Assembly: GCF_008329965.1 (NCBI RefSeq)
Contig: NZ_CP036150.1
Coordinates: 1-64,000, forward strand
DNA from: Oceanispirochaeta crateris
GTDB taxonomy: Bacteria; Spirochaetota; Spirochaetia; DSM-2461
Reading direction: 5' to 3'
DNA length: 64,000 nucleotides
Position numbers and translations under genes: made by a program. This document shows positions 16,231 to 25,206 of the stretch, in pieces. The notes under the pieces were generated by a model. That model worked only from the letters and a program-made list of their open reading frames with translations. It was not told the origin of the DNA and ran no database searches. Each line of letters starts with the position of its first letter. Position 1 is the stretch's first letter.

Positions 16231-19112
16231 ATATTGAATTTACCTTAAACGGAAAAACCCGGAGCCTGTATGTAGATGACTTTCAAAATGCCCAGGACTT
16301 TCTGACTCAACTGGGAATGATTTCTGTCCGGGACAGTGACGACCATGCGGGATTTACCGGGAGTGATACCATTCTTTTGGATGGTAAACCCGTCAATGCC
16401 GGACTTTTGATCGCTGCCCAGCTGGACGGGCATACCGTAGAAACGGGAGAGTCCCTTTCTGCCCATAATAAGATGGGTTTTTTACAGGCCGCCTTGGTAG
16501 ACGCCGGAGCCGTCCAATCGGGGTATAATGCCCCTGCTTCGGCTCTCATCCTTAAGGAGCTCCTGGAAAGGGTCGAGAATCCGACTGAGGCTGATATCCG
16601 GGATGCTTTTTCCGGCCTTTTTGTCAGAGATTATGGCTATATGCCTCTTTTTAAGGCCGTAGAACTGGCCTTAGAGTACAGAGATAATCCTCAATTTTCC
16701 CATGGTTCTGCAGAGGCAAAAATCGCCCCCGAGTTCCGGGAAGATCTCAGAGATGTGGGGACACCCAGACGTAAGGTGGACGGGGCACAGCTTGTTATGG
16801 GCCGTAAGGCTTATGTGGAGGACCGGGTTGAATCTGGCACTCTGCATATGAAACTCCTGAGAAGTAGTTTTGCTCATGCTTATATCACAAAAATTGATAC
16901 ATCCATGGCCGAGAGCCTTCCCGGTGTTGTGTCGATCATTACCCATGAAAACTGCCCTGATGTTTATTATGGTTCTGCCGGTCAGGGGTTTCCAGAGCCT
17001 TCACCCTATGATAAGAGGATGTTTAATCAGAAAATCAGGCATCATGGGGATAGGATTGCCGCCGTTGTTGCCGAGACAGAGCAGATTGCCCTGGACGCCT
17101 TGGCTCTTATCAATGTGGAATATGAGGCACTTCCTGTGGTTATGTCCATTGACGAGGCCAAGGCCGAGGGAGCTCCGATTATTCAAAATGGTTTAATCGA
17201 ATATGTGGTTGGTGCCCCTGATGATCTGGAGCAGCAGAACAGCAGCGCAGATCCCCGGGATGGAAAGGTCATTTATCAGTTCCCCATAGGAGGAGACCCT
17301 CACAGGAATATTGCCGCTTCTGTGGAAGGCGGTATCGGTGATGTCGAGGTTGGATTCAAGGAAGCAGATGTTGTTTTAGAACGGGTGTATGAATCTTCTC
17401 AAATTCAATGTACGCCTCTGGAGCCGCATACGGTCTTTACAAAAATGGAAGGTGACAGGCTCATCATCCATGCTTCAACTCAGGTTCCCTGGCACCTCCG
17501 GCGTATCGTAGCCCGGGTTTTGGGTATCAAAGAGAACAAAATCCATGTCATCAAGGAACGGGTTGGCGGTGGATACGGCTCCAAGCAGGATATCCTTTTA
17601 GATGAGTTAGCCGCCTGGGTCACCTGGCAAACAGGTCTGCCCGTATTTTATCAATTTACACGGGAAGAGGAATTTATTTCCTGTTCTACACGTCATGTCA
17701 TGAAAATCAAGGTGAAGATCGGTGCTAAAAAAGACGGTACCATGACGGCCATTGATATGACTGTGGACGCTAACACGGGACCCTTCGGGAATCACTGTCT
17801 CACAGTGCCCATGAATGCCTGCTCCAAGTCTCTGCCTCTTTTTCTCTGTGATCATTTTCATTTTGATGTGACCGCCTATTACAGCAATATTGCCCCCACT
17901 GGTGCCTACCAGGGGTACGGAGCACCCAAGGGGTCCTATGCCCTGCAGATGGCCGTGGCCGAACTGGCAGAGGCTCTGGGAATGGGCCCTCTGGCTCTCA
18001 TTGAGAAGAATAGGGTTCGTGAGGGGTCCATGCTGGAAATCCTTAAATGCCTTGGTGAAGGCCGGGAAGGCAAGGCCGCCCCTGTCATCAGTTGCGGTCT
18101 GGATGGATCTCTTAAAAAAGGAGCCCAGCTGATCGAATGGGGTAAGAAGGTCGAGTCTGGAGATCCTGATGTTAAAATCGGTAAGGGCGTTGTGATCATT
18201 CAACAGGGCTCCGGTCTTCCGGGACTGGATCACTCCAATGCGGAGGTTAAGCTGCTGACAGACGGAACCCTGCTGGTCCGCTCGGGAGGAGCCGACCTGG
18301 GAACCGGACTGGATACGGTTTGTGTGAAGGTCACCGCGGAAGTATTAAAGACTCCCATGGATGATATCGCCATCCGATCGGGTGATTCGGATGCCACCAG
18401 TTTTGATACCGGGGCTTATGCCTCCAGCGGGACATATTTTTCAGGTAATGCCGCACTGAAAGCAGCGGAAGACCTGAAAGTCAAAATCCTAAAAGCTGCT
18501 TCGGAGATGCTTTCTGAGCCTGAGGAAGACCTTGTTATCGAATACCCCTCAGTGGTGAAAGGAAAAAAAGGACAGGTCAGTTTTGAAGAGATCTCCCGGG
18601 ACAGCCTCACCGGTGAGGGGCGTGGACAACTCATTGGCTCCGCCTCCTATACGACGGAAGATTCGGCCTTTCCTTATGGGGCTCACTTCTGCCAGGTTGC
18701 CGTAAATGTCCGGAATGGATCTATCAAAATACAGAAGTATTATGCTCTTCAGGACTGTGGAACACCCATCAATCCCGAGCTGGCGCAGGGGCAGATATAT
18801 GGCGGTGTCATGAAGTCCATAGGTCATACCCTGTATGAAGAAATGGTTTTTGATAACAACGGATGTTGTATCAACCCTGACCTTAGGAGTTATGGAGTCC
18901 CCATGATGGGAGATGTCCCCGAGGACTTTCAGGTCCACATGATCTATACGGAGGACCCCTTCGGACCCTTCGGTGGTAAATCTATTTCGGAAATTGCTGT
19001 TAACGGAGCCGCACCTGTGATTGCCAATGCGATTCATGATGCCTGCGGTGTCTGGGTACGATCATGGCCGATCACACCGGAAAAGATCTTGAGAGGTCTG
19101 GGAAAAATCTAA
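16227..19112 (+). CDS. xdhD: XdhD-type molybdenum hydroxylase with degenerate [2Fe-2S] domain
   Basis: A 961-residue molybdopterin hydroxylase colinear with E. coli XdhD (about 956). Residues 1-140 are a fused two-part ferredoxin domain, about 165-280 the first Mo-subunit domain, and the rest the molybdopterin-binding domains (GGYGSKQD, GAYQGYGAPKG, SISEIAVNGAAP). The ferredoxin domain keeps its fold signature (DTILLDGKPVN, GAVQSGYNAPA, SGLFVRDYGY) but lacks the iron-sulfur cysteines: positions where xanthine dehydrogenases have CGFC and CRC read SGYN and VRD. As I recall it, E. coli XdhD shows the same loss. Electron transfer to YgfM must therefore differ from xanthine dehydrogenase. Purine or selenium-dependent substrate is inferred from the family. 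Confidence 0.92.
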   Translation: MNIEFTLNGKTRSLYVDDFQNAQDFLTQLGMISVRDSDDHAGFTGSDTILLDGKPVNAGLLIAAQLDGHTVETGESLSAHNKMGFLQAALVDAGAVQSGYNAPASALILKELLERVENPTEADIRDAFSGLFVRDYGYMPLFKAVELALEYRDNPQFSHGSAEAKIAPEFREDLRDVGTPRRKVDGAQLVMGRKAYVEDRVESGTLHMKLLRSSFAHAYITKIDTSMAESLPGVVSIITHENCPDVYYGSAGQGFPEPSPYDKRMFNQKIRHHGDRIAAVVAETEQIALDALALINVEYEALPVVMSIDEAKAEGAPIIQNGLIEYVVGAPDDLEQQNSSADPRDGKVIYQFPIGGDPHRNIAASVEGGIGDVEVGFKEADVVLERVYESSQIQCTPLEPHTVFTKMEGDRLIIHASTQVPWHLRRIVARVLGIKENKIHVIKERVGGGYGSKQDILLDELAAWVTWQTGLPVFYQFTREEEFISCSTRHVMKIKVKIGAKKDGTMTAIDMTVDANTGPFGNHCLTVPMNACSKSLPLFLCDHFHFDVTAYYSNIAPTGAYQGYGAPKGSYALQMAVAELAEALGMGPLALIEKNRVREGSMLEILKCLGEGREGKAAPVISCGLDGSLKKGAQLIEWGKKVESGDPDVKIGKGVVIIQQGSGLPGLDHSNAEVKLLTDGTLLVRSGGADLGTGLDTVCVKVTAEVLKTPMDDIAIRSGDSDATSFDTGAYASSGTYFSGNAALKAAEDLKVKILKAASEMLSEPEEDLVIEYPSVVKGKKGQVSFEEISRDSLTGEGRGQLIGSASYTTEDSAFPYGAHFCQVAVNVRNGSIKIQKYYALQDCGTPINPELAQGQIYGGVMKSIGHTLYEEMVFDNNGCCINPDLRSYGVPMMGDVPEDFQVHMIYTEDPFGPFGGKSISEIAVNGAAPVIANAIHDACGVWVRSWPITPEKILRGLGKI

Positions 19113-19129
19113 TTTCTTTTGAGCGAATT

Positions 19130-19162
19130 CCCTGATCCTTCACAGGATCGGGGATTTTTTTT
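19130..19162 (+). terminator. Intrinsic terminator of the ssnA-ygfM-xdhD operon
   Basis: Arms CCCTGATCC (19130-19138) and GGATCGGGG (19145-19153) with a 6-nt loop form a 9-bp stem with one T-G pair, followed by A and eight T. It lies 18 bp past the xdhD stop and closes the operon before the convergent LacI gene. Confidence 0.88.
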
Positions 19163-19205
19163 CTTTCCCATATGGCTAAGCGTAAAAGTAAACCGTTTTA
19201 TGCCG

Positions 19206-20216
19206 TTAAAATGAGACTGTTGATGCTCTTTGTACAATTTTAGGTATCAGTTGATAGCTACGGGGACTTGAGTTTACACCGCTGATTTGGTCCATGATGC
19301 TCCGGGCTGCCAACTTCCCCAGTTCCTGGGTCGGTTGAGCGATGGTAGTGAGGGGTATCTTGAATCTATCAGACATGGGGATGTCATCATAACCGACAAC
19401 CGAAACCTGAAATGGAACACCCACTCCGTGGTCATAGAGTGATGCGAGGACCCCCAGGGCCACATCATCATTGGTCGCGAATACGCCTAAGGGACCATCC
19501 GGGGGCAGGTGGTAATTGATCAGTTTTTCACCTATTTTGTACCCTTCTTCGTAAGTCCGAATATTTTCAATTATTTTTATATCTCTGCATTTTCCCTCTG
19601 CGGAAGATCGAACCGTATGGGATAAACCTTTTAATCTATTAAAGGTGCTTTGGTGAGGAAATCCCTGGAGACAGACAATGGATGTAGCACCGCTTTTGAG
19701 CAGAGATTGGCCCGCCAGTATACCGCCCTGGTAATCGTTGGTCCCTATGGAGGAGATATCCTCTCTTTGGGCATCAATATTTAATAACACAAAGGGCAAT
19801 GACCATTTTTCCAATAATCTGACCGATTCTGATTCCAATGATATGGGAGTTAAGATCACACCGTCCACTCTATTGCGTCGCAGTGCTCTGATAGAGGCTT
19901 CCTCACGGGACATCTCCCAGTTGGTGTTCATGGTGAGCATTAAATATCCGGCTTCTGTCAGTTTTTCTTCAACGGCCTGGGCTATTTCCATAAAGAAAGG
20001 GTTGGATGTGGTTTCCACAACCAGGCCGATGGTGTTTGTCCGGCTGCTGGTCAGGTTTCTTGCAATCTGATTTGGTTCATACCCATATTCTTTGATGATT
20101 TTTAAGACCTTATTCCGGGTGTCGGGTTTCACTTTTTCTGAATCAGCAAGGACTCTGGAAACGGTAGCCGTCGAAACTCCGGCCAGTTTTGATATATCCC
20201 TTATTGTAATATCCAC
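19206..20216 (-). CDS. LacI-family repressor of the ROK kinase/SIS operon
   Basis: A 336-residue LacI/PurR-type regulator. The DNA-binding helix-turn-helix is at residues 2-27 (ITIRDISKLAGVSTATVSRV), and the effector domain follows (IGLVVETTSNPFF, GYDDIPMSD). The start is GTG with AGGGG 5 nt upstream. It diverges from the ROK-kinase operon, and the shared 395-bp intergenic region holds two nearly identical LacI-type operators, so it very likely represses that operon and itself. The effector is probably a sugar or sugar phosphate handled by the kinase and isomerase. The gene ends about 90 bp after the xdhD stop in convergent orientation. Confidence 0.93.
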   Translation of the reverse strand: MDITIRDISKLAGVSTATVSRVLADSEKVKPDTRNKVLKIIKEYGYEPNQIARNLTSSRTNTIGLVVETTSNPFFMEIAQAVEEKLTEAGYLMLTMNTNWEMSREEASIRALRRNRVDGVILTPISLESESVRLLEKWSLPFVLLNIDAQREDISSIGTNDYQGGILAGQSLLKSGATSIVCLQGFPHQSTFNRLKGLSHTVRSSAEGKCRDIKIIENIRTYEEGYKIGEKLINYHLPPDGPLGVFATNDDVALGVLASLYDHGVGVPFQVSVVGYDDIPMSDRFKIPLTTIAQPTQELGKLAARSIMDQISGVNSSPRSYQLIPKIVQRASTVSF

Positions 20217-20361
20217 TTCATCCCCTGATAAATGATTTCCTTGAATTCCAGAATACTCTATTTCAGAATTTTTTTTATGATCTAAAGAAGAGGGAATTGA
20301 TCCCTAACAATCCAGTCCTTTTGATGGAATTCACCGAAAAAGATAAGAATATTTTGTAGGA

Positions 20362-20377
20362 ATGTAAACGGTAACAT
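20362..20377. promoter_or_regulatory. LacI-type operator 1
   Basis: The 16-mer ATGTAAACGGTAACAT is near-palindromic (6 of 8 pairs match) with a central CG, the form expected of a LacI-family site. It matches the second site at 20470-20485 in 15 of 16 positions. It lies in the divergent promoter region of the adjacent lacI gene, 108 bp from the second site. Confidence 0.75.
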
Positions 20378-20439
20378 AGCTGTCATAGCCTTTTACTTCC
20401 ATTATATAACGTATTTGAATGAAATATCTCTATTCTACG

Positions 20440-20485
20440 TTGACATAGTTGAAATCTTAGTCAATTAATATGTATACGGTAACAT
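20440..20485 (+). promoter_or_regulatory. ROK-operon promoter with LacI-type operator 2
   Basis: TTGACA at 20440-20445 and an AATTAAT-type -10 about 17-18 bp on are followed directly by the operator ATGTATACGGTAACAT (20470-20485), which would cover the transcription start. This is a classic repression layout. The two operators are 108 bp apart, a spacing compatible with DNA looping. Confidence 0.65.
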
Positions 20486-20611
20486 TTTGATTTTTATTTT
20501 AAAAGTCACAGATGATCCTCTTGTGATGAAAATGGATTCTATCGGAACCAGAGGAATAGAGGATACCTCAATACCTAATGTAAAAAAGTGATAAACCAGG
20601 AGAATGAAAGC

Positions 20612-21547
20612 ATGATAGAAAATCAGATTGTTGGAGTTGATATCGGAGGCACGAAGATTGCAGTGTTACGGGGAACTCCAGAAGGTCAGATTCTCGAGAA
20701 GATAAAATTTCAAACCCTGCCGGGCTGGGAACAGAACCTGGAAAAAATCGCCGATCTAATCTTGGAATTCAAAAGGAAAGAACAGGGGCAGTCGTTCCTG
20801 GCCATTGGTATCAGCTGCGGGGGACCTTTGAATGATAAAACAGGTGTCATCCATTCTCCTCCCAATCTTCCCGGTTGGGATGATGTCCCTGTCTGCAGAA
20901 TCCTCGAAGAGACTACGGGTATTCAGGCTTACCTGGAAAATGATGCCAACGCCTGCGCTTTGGCTGAATGGAAATGGGGTGCCGGTAGGGGATATGAGAA
21001 CCTTGTTTTTCTTACCTTTGGAACAGGATTGGGGGCCGGACTGATCCTAAATAACAGGCTGTATTCGGGAACTTCAGGACAAGCGGGAGAGGTCGGGCAT
21101 ATCCGATTGACCACTGACGGCCCCCTGGGGTATGGAAAGAATGGTTCCTGGGAGGGGTATTGCAGCGGTGGCGGTATGAGCAACCACTATAGGGATGTGT
21201 ACCATGAAGATCTGAGTGCAAAAGAGATCTGTTTACGGGCAAATCAAAAGGATCAGAAAGCCTTGAACATCATCAAGAGCTCATCCCAGCAGCTTGGTAG
21301 AGGACTTGCTATTCTGCTGGATGTGCTCAATCCGGAACTTATTATTATAGGGAGTATTTTTTCGAGGGATGAAAATCTTTTCAGGAGTCAGCTTGAAAAA
21401 ATACTGGCTGAAGAATCTCTGCCGCAGACATATGCCGACTGCAAGGTTGTCGTCTCCGAATTAGGAGAGTCTTTAGGGGATTTAGCGGCATTGGGTGTCG
21501 CCATGAAGGGTGTTCATCTCAAAACAAAACAAGAGGAATTAAAGTAA
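20612..21547 (+). CDS. ROK-family sugar kinase
   Basis: A 311-residue ROK-family kinase that phosphorylates glucose, an N-acetylhexosamine or a related sugar. The N-terminal phosphate loop VGVDIGGTKIAVLRG and the ISCGGPLN, ENDANACALAEW and TFGTGLGAGLI motifs are clear. The zinc-binding CxCG motif common in ROK proteins is not evident: after GHIRLTTDGP comes a segment with only one cysteine (EGYCSGGG). The ATG at 20612 is preceded by AGGAG about 10 nt upstream; an in-frame GTG 24 bp earlier lies before that site. First gene of a two-gene operon with the SIS isomerase, controlled by the divergent LacI repressor. Confidence 0.88.
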   Translation: MIENQIVGVDIGGTKIAVLRGTPEGQILEKIKFQTLPGWEQNLEKIADLILEFKRKEQGQSFLAIGISCGGPLNDKTGVIHSPPNLPGWDDVPVCRILEETTGIQAYLENDANACALAEWKWGAGRGYENLVFLTFGTGLGAGLILNNRLYSGTSGQAGEVGHIRLTTDGPLGYGKNGSWEGYCSGGGMSNHYRDVYHEDLSAKEICLRANQKDQKALNIIKSSSQQLGRGLAILLDVLNPELIIIGSIFSRDENLFRSQLEKILAEESLPQTYADCKVVVSELGESLGDLAALGVAMKGVHLKTKQEELK

Positions 21548-21549
21548 AT

Positions 21550-22197
21550 ATGGAATCCAATATGAAATTACAAAAGATGATAGAAGATTTTTTTCAGGAG
21601 CATGAGAACCTGAAAGTTTGCAGGAACGATTTCGAACAGGCCTTTCAGATCCTTCAGGAGTGTTACTCTAAAAATAAGAAGGTCCTTCTCTGTGGTAATG
21701 GCGGAAGTGCCGCCGATTCTGAGCATATTGTTGGGGAACTGATGAAGGGGTTTGTGAAAAAAAGGAAGCTCTCCGCTGATGAACAAGAAGCGCTTATCAG
21801 GATAGATCCGGATCATGGACACTATCTGGCCGAAAATCTTCAGGGAGCCCTGCCGGCCATTTCGCTCACGGGTCACCCCTCTTTATCGACAGCCTATTCC
21901 AATGATGTCGCCCCGGATATGATCTTTGCCCAACAGCTCTATGGATATGGGCTGGAGGGGGATACGCTCATTGGTTTAAGCACCTCTGGGAATTCAAATA
22001 ATGTCATCAATGCCGTGCTGGTCGCAAAAGCCCGGGGAGTAAAGACAATCGCTTTTACGGGTGAGCAGGGCGGAAAGTTGAAAGATTTATGTGATGTCTG
22101 TCTCAAGGTTCCCTCTGATGAGACATACCGTATTCAGGAATTTCATCTTCCACTCTATCATTTGCTGTGTCTTTTATTGGAAGAATCTTTTTTCTGA
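21550..22197 (+). CDS. SIS-domain isomerase, GmhA-like
   Basis: A 215-residue sugar-isomerase-domain protein. CGNGGSAADSEHIVGELMKGF (residues about 45-65) and GLSTSGNSNNV match the phosphoheptose isomerase (GmhA) subgroup rather than GlmS-type SIS domains. GmhA converts sedoheptulose 7-phosphate to a heptose phosphate for lipopolysaccharide, but this gene sits 2 bp behind a ROK kinase under LacI control, so a catabolic sugar-phosphate isomerase is equally likely. Start ATG has AGAGGA about 12 nt upstream; a second in-frame ATG lies 12 bp later. It converges with the ABC exporter operon. Confidence 0.82.
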   Translation: MESNMKLQKMIEDFFQEHENLKVCRNDFEQAFQILQECYSKNKKVLLCGNGGSAADSEHIVGELMKGFVKKRKLSADEQEALIRIDPDHGHYLAENLQGALPAISLTGHPSLSTAYSNDVAPDMIFAQQLYGYGLEGDTLIGLSTSGNSNNVINAVLVAKARGVKTIAFTGEQGGKLKDLCDVCLKVPSDETYRIQEFHLPLYHLLCLLLEESFF

Positions 22198-22238
22198 CAG
22201 ACTCTTTTGAAATTGGTGAAGTACAATGCTCAGACATA

Positions 22239-23348
22239 TTATTCAGATTTTCTATAACTCAGGATGGCCCAGGCGTTGAAAAACAGGGCAAAACCCGAAA
22301 GGGCCAGCAACTGAATAAGCAGATCTGAGAACTGGCTGCCCTTGAGGTAGACTTGACGGAGTACCTCGATCATATACCTCAAGGGTACAAAAAGGCTGAA
22401 ATACTGGGCCCACTGTTCCATGCTGCTCACCGGTGTATACAAACCGCTGAGAAAGATAAAGGTTATGATAAAAAAGAACATCATAAACATGGCCTGCTGC
22501 AGGGTCTTACCGTAGTTTGAAATGACAAGTCCGAATCCTGAGATTCCCAGTATAAAAACGGACGCAAAAACATAGATGGTTAGCAATGATCCTGCGGGAG
22601 ACAGGGAGTAGACGACCCGGGCAATTATAAAACAGAGGGTGAGAACCACAAAGCCGATGATCCAGTAGGGTATGAGTTTGGAAAGGATCAGGGTAAAGCG
22701 TTTGACCGGTGTTACATTGATCTGCTCCAAAGTTCCCTTCTCTTTTTCTCCCACAATATTCAATGCCGGAAGAAAACCGCAGATCATGGTCAAAAGCATG
22801 ACCATCAAGGCCGGAACCATAAACACAGGGTAACGCAGGTAAGGGTTAAAACGGTAACGGGGCAGGATCTCCACAGAGGGTATTATGCCCGTTCCCGAGT
22901 TGTTCCCGAGGCTATTTAATTCCGCTGTAAAATCCAGAATGATAGCAGACAGATAGGACGTTCCCAGGGCTCCTTTGGTCCCATTGACCGCATTGGCCGA
23001 AATATTGACATCTGCCGAATGTTCCCTCAGCAGTTTCCTTTCGAAGCCGGAGGGGATCACCAGCAGGGCATCAGAGCGATCCATTTCGATAGATTTCATG
23101 GCAACATCATAGTTCTCTGTCATTCCAGAGAGGATAAAATAACCCGAAGAGCTGACCTTTTGGATCAATTGGCCTGAAAGTCGGCTATGGTCATGGTCTA
23201 TGATCTCCAGGTTGATGTTCTTTACCTCAAAATTTGCCGCCAGAGGAATGAAGAGGAGTATCATCAATGGAAACATAATGATCATCCGGGGTAAAAATGA
23301 ATTTCTTCTGAGCTGTTTGAATTCCTTTTCAATGAGATATTTCAGCAT
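22239..23348 (-). CDS. ABC-2 type exporter permease, YbhR-like
   Basis: A 369-residue inner-membrane permease. One N-terminal membrane segment (residues 21-40) is followed by a large periplasmic domain (about 45-180) and five C-terminal membrane segments, the ABC-2/YhfR-YbhR layout. EKEKGTLEQINVTPV marks the conserved cytoplasmic coupling region. It is the last gene of the leftward exporter operon, 3 bp after its partner permease. The two permeases probably form a heterodimer. The substrate is unknown; the homologous E. coli YbhGFSR exports cationic compounds and antibiotics. Confidence 0.9.
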   Translation of the reverse strand: MLKYLIEKEFKQLRRNSFLPRMIIMFPLMILLFIPLAANFEVKNINLEIIDHDHSRLSGQLIQKVSSSGYFILSGMTENYDVAMKSIEMDRSDALLVIPSGFERKLLREHSADVNISANAVNGTKGALGTSYLSAIILDFTAELNSLGNNSGTGIIPSVEILPRYRFNPYLRYPVFMVPALMVMLLTMICGFLPALNIVGEKEKGTLEQINVTPVKRFTLILSKLIPYWIIGFVVLTLCFIIARVVYSLSPAGSLLTIYVFASVFILGISGFGLVISNYGKTLQQAMFMMFFFIITFIFLSGLYTPVSSMEQWAQYFSLFVPLRYMIEVLRQVYLKGSQFSDLLIQLLALSGFALFFNAWAILSYRKSE

Positions 23349-23351
23349 GTT

Positions 23352-24467
23352 TTACTCCAGTCTCAGTTTAAAGCGTTTTAGACTCACTGTGATCAGGACC
23401 AGGGCCATCACAGACAGAACAGCCAGTTCTCTTAAGATGGAAGAGAATCCAAGGCCCTTGATCATGATATTCTTGGCGGCGACGATATACCATTTAGCCG
23501 GGATGATTTGTGCAAACCATTGAAGAGCCAAAGGCATATTCTCTATGGGAAACATCATTCCTGAGAGATACATGGCAGGCATCATCAGGGCCATCCCCGA
23601 CAGGAGTAGGGCCATCACCTGGGATGAGGCTACTGAAGAGATGAGGAGCCCTATGGACAAAGAGACAAATATGTAGATCAGGGACACTGTCAACAGGGCG
23701 GCCATGCTTCCGGCAATAGGCACTTCTAGAAGGAATACAGCAAACAGGAGGATCGTCAGCAGGTTGATGCAGGACAATACAAAGTAGGGAACCGCCTTTG
23801 AAAGGATGATTAGCAGGGGTTTCATGGGGGAGACCAAAAGGATTTCCATGGTGCCAGATTCTTTTTCTCTGGCTATGGAAATGGAGGTCATCATGGCACA
23901 GATGAGCATGATGACCATTCCCATCACACCGGGGACAAAGTTGTAGGAGCTCTTCATCTCCGGGTTATAGATCAGGTTCGTGGTGATGTTGATCCTGCTA
24001 CTCGTTGCGGTAGAGTTTTGACCTGCCGGGAGCCGGTCTGAGAGTACTCTGGCAATGATAGCCGAGGCATAATTTGTAGCGGTTACAGCGGAGTTCGGGT
24101 CAGATCCGTCTGCCATCAGTTGTATCTGAGCCTCTCCCCGAAGTATGGAGGAGTAGAAATTGTCAGAGAATAGGACGATCAGACCCGTATCCCCCCTGCG
24201 GAACTCCTCTTCAATCTGAAAAGGTGAATCCAATATTTTAGAGAGGGTAAAGTACTCGCTGGATTCCAGTCTTCGGACGATCTCTTCACTTAGGCTGTCC
24301 TTTGACGGGTCATATATGGCTACTCTTACGTTTTTTACCTCTGTTGAGAGGGCATAACCAAAGAGAATCAGCATCAGAACCGGGAGGATCAGGAGGATGA
24401 TCATGGTCCATGTATCCCGGAAAATATGATGGAATTCCTTTTTAATAAAAGCAATGAACTGTTTCAT
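23352..24467 (-). CDS. ABC-2 type exporter permease, YbhS-like
   Basis: A 371-residue ABC-2 permease with the same layout as the downstream partner: one N-terminal segment, a periplasmic domain of about 140 residues, then five membrane segments. The coupling segment reads REKESGTMEILLVSPMKP. It is 1 bp from the ATPase gene upstream and 3 bp from the next permease, so the genes are tightly co-translated. It forms the membrane channel together with its paralogue, connected to the HlyD-type adaptor and TolC-type channel encoded earlier in the operon. Confidence 0.9.
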   Translation of the reverse strand: MKQFIAFIKKEFHHIFRDTWTMIILLILPVLMLILFGYALSTEVKNVRVAIYDPSKDSLSEEIVRRLESSEYFTLSKILDSPFQIEEEFRRGDTGLIVLFSDNFYSSILRGEAQIQLMADGSDPNSAVTATNYASAIIARVLSDRLPAGQNSTATSSRINITTNLIYNPEMKSSYNFVPGVMGMVIMLICAMMTSISIAREKESGTMEILLVSPMKPLLIILSKAVPYFVLSCINLLTILLFAVFLLEVPIAGSMAALLTVSLIYIFVSLSIGLLISSVASSQVMALLLSGMALMMPAMYLSGMMFPIENMPLALQWFAQIIPAKWYIVAAKNIMIKGLGFSSILRELAVLSVMALVLITVSLKRFKLRLE

Positions 24468-24468
24468 C

Positions 24469-25206
24469 TTAGTCTCCTGCTCTGACGGCAGTTCTGGCCA
24501 GTTTTTGAAAAACGGCGTTCATAGAATCACAACCGTAGAGGTTCCGTAGCTTCTTGGGACTGTCCATGGCGCTGATTTTGCCGTCTACCATGATGGATAC
24601 CCTGTTGCAGTACTCTGCCTCATCCATGTAGTGGGTCGTAACAAACACCGTGATTCCGCGTTCTGAAGCATCGTAGATCAACTCCCAAAATTGCCGTCTG
24701 GCTGCCGGATCAACTCCCCCTGTGGGTTCATCCAGAAAGACAAGCTTCGGTTCATGAAATATGGCGACCGAGAAGGACAGTTTCTGTTTCCATCCCAGAG
24801 GGAGAGATTTCACCAGGGTGTCCTTCTCGTTTAAGAAACCTAGGCGGGAGAGCATCTCTTTTGTTCTGGGAGCAATCTCTTTTTTATTGATGCCATAGAT
24901 TCCGGCAAAAAGACGTATATTTTCCGTCACCGTGAGGTCTTCATAGAGTGAGAATCTCTGGCTCATATAGCCAATGTTTTTTTTGATCTTTTCAGTCTCT
25001 TTATAAATATCAAATCCGGCCACCCGTCCTGTTCCGGATGAGGGGATGCTCAAACCGCAGAGCATGCGCATAGCCGTAGTCTTACCGGCTCCGTTGGCTC
25101 CCAGAAAACCAAAAATTTCCCCTTTTTCGATGGCAAAGCTGATGTGGTCTACTGCGGTAAATGACCCAAATTTTTTGCATAGGTTCTCAGCTGTAATAAC
25201 GCTCAA
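24469..25206 (-). CDS. ABC exporter ATPase (second of two)
   Basis: A 245-residue ATPase subunit of the drug-exporter type. Walker A GANGAGKTT, Q-loop, LPLGWKQKLSFS in place of a canonical LSGGQ signature, Walker B LVFLDEPTGGVDP, and the switch-region His. The signature differs from LSGG, as in the second half of YbhF-like fused ATPases. The start is taken as TTG at 25206, which overlaps the stop of the preceding ATPase (TTGA) and has GGGAGG 6 nt upstream; an in-frame ATG 36 bp earlier would lie inside the previous gene. In E. coli the two ATPases are one polypeptide (YbhF); here they are separate. Confidence 0.88.
   Translation of the reverse strand: MSVITAENLCKKFGSFTAVDHISFAIEKGEIFGFLGANGAGKTTAMRMLCGLSIPSSGTGRVAGFDIYKETEKIKKNIGYMSQRFSLYEDLTVTENIRLFAGIYGINKKEIAPRTKEMLSRLGFLNEKDTLVKSLPLGWKQKLSFSVAIFHEPKLVFLDEPTGGVDPAARRQFWELIYDASERGITVFVTTHYMDEAEYCNRVSIMVDGKISAMDSPKKLRNLYGCDSMNAVFQKLARTAVRAGD

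Noticed and set aside
17607-18233. 208-codon open frame on the minus strand
   Set aside because: It is antisense inside xdhD, with no family resemblance or ribosome site.
20436-20468. TTGAC-15 bp-GTCAA with the same spacing as the fabF-type operator, upstream of the ROK kinase
   Set aside because: The outer arms do not match (TACG and TTAA instead of TATA and TATA), and TTGACA here is explained as the -35 of a LacI-controlled promoter. It is probably coincidence.
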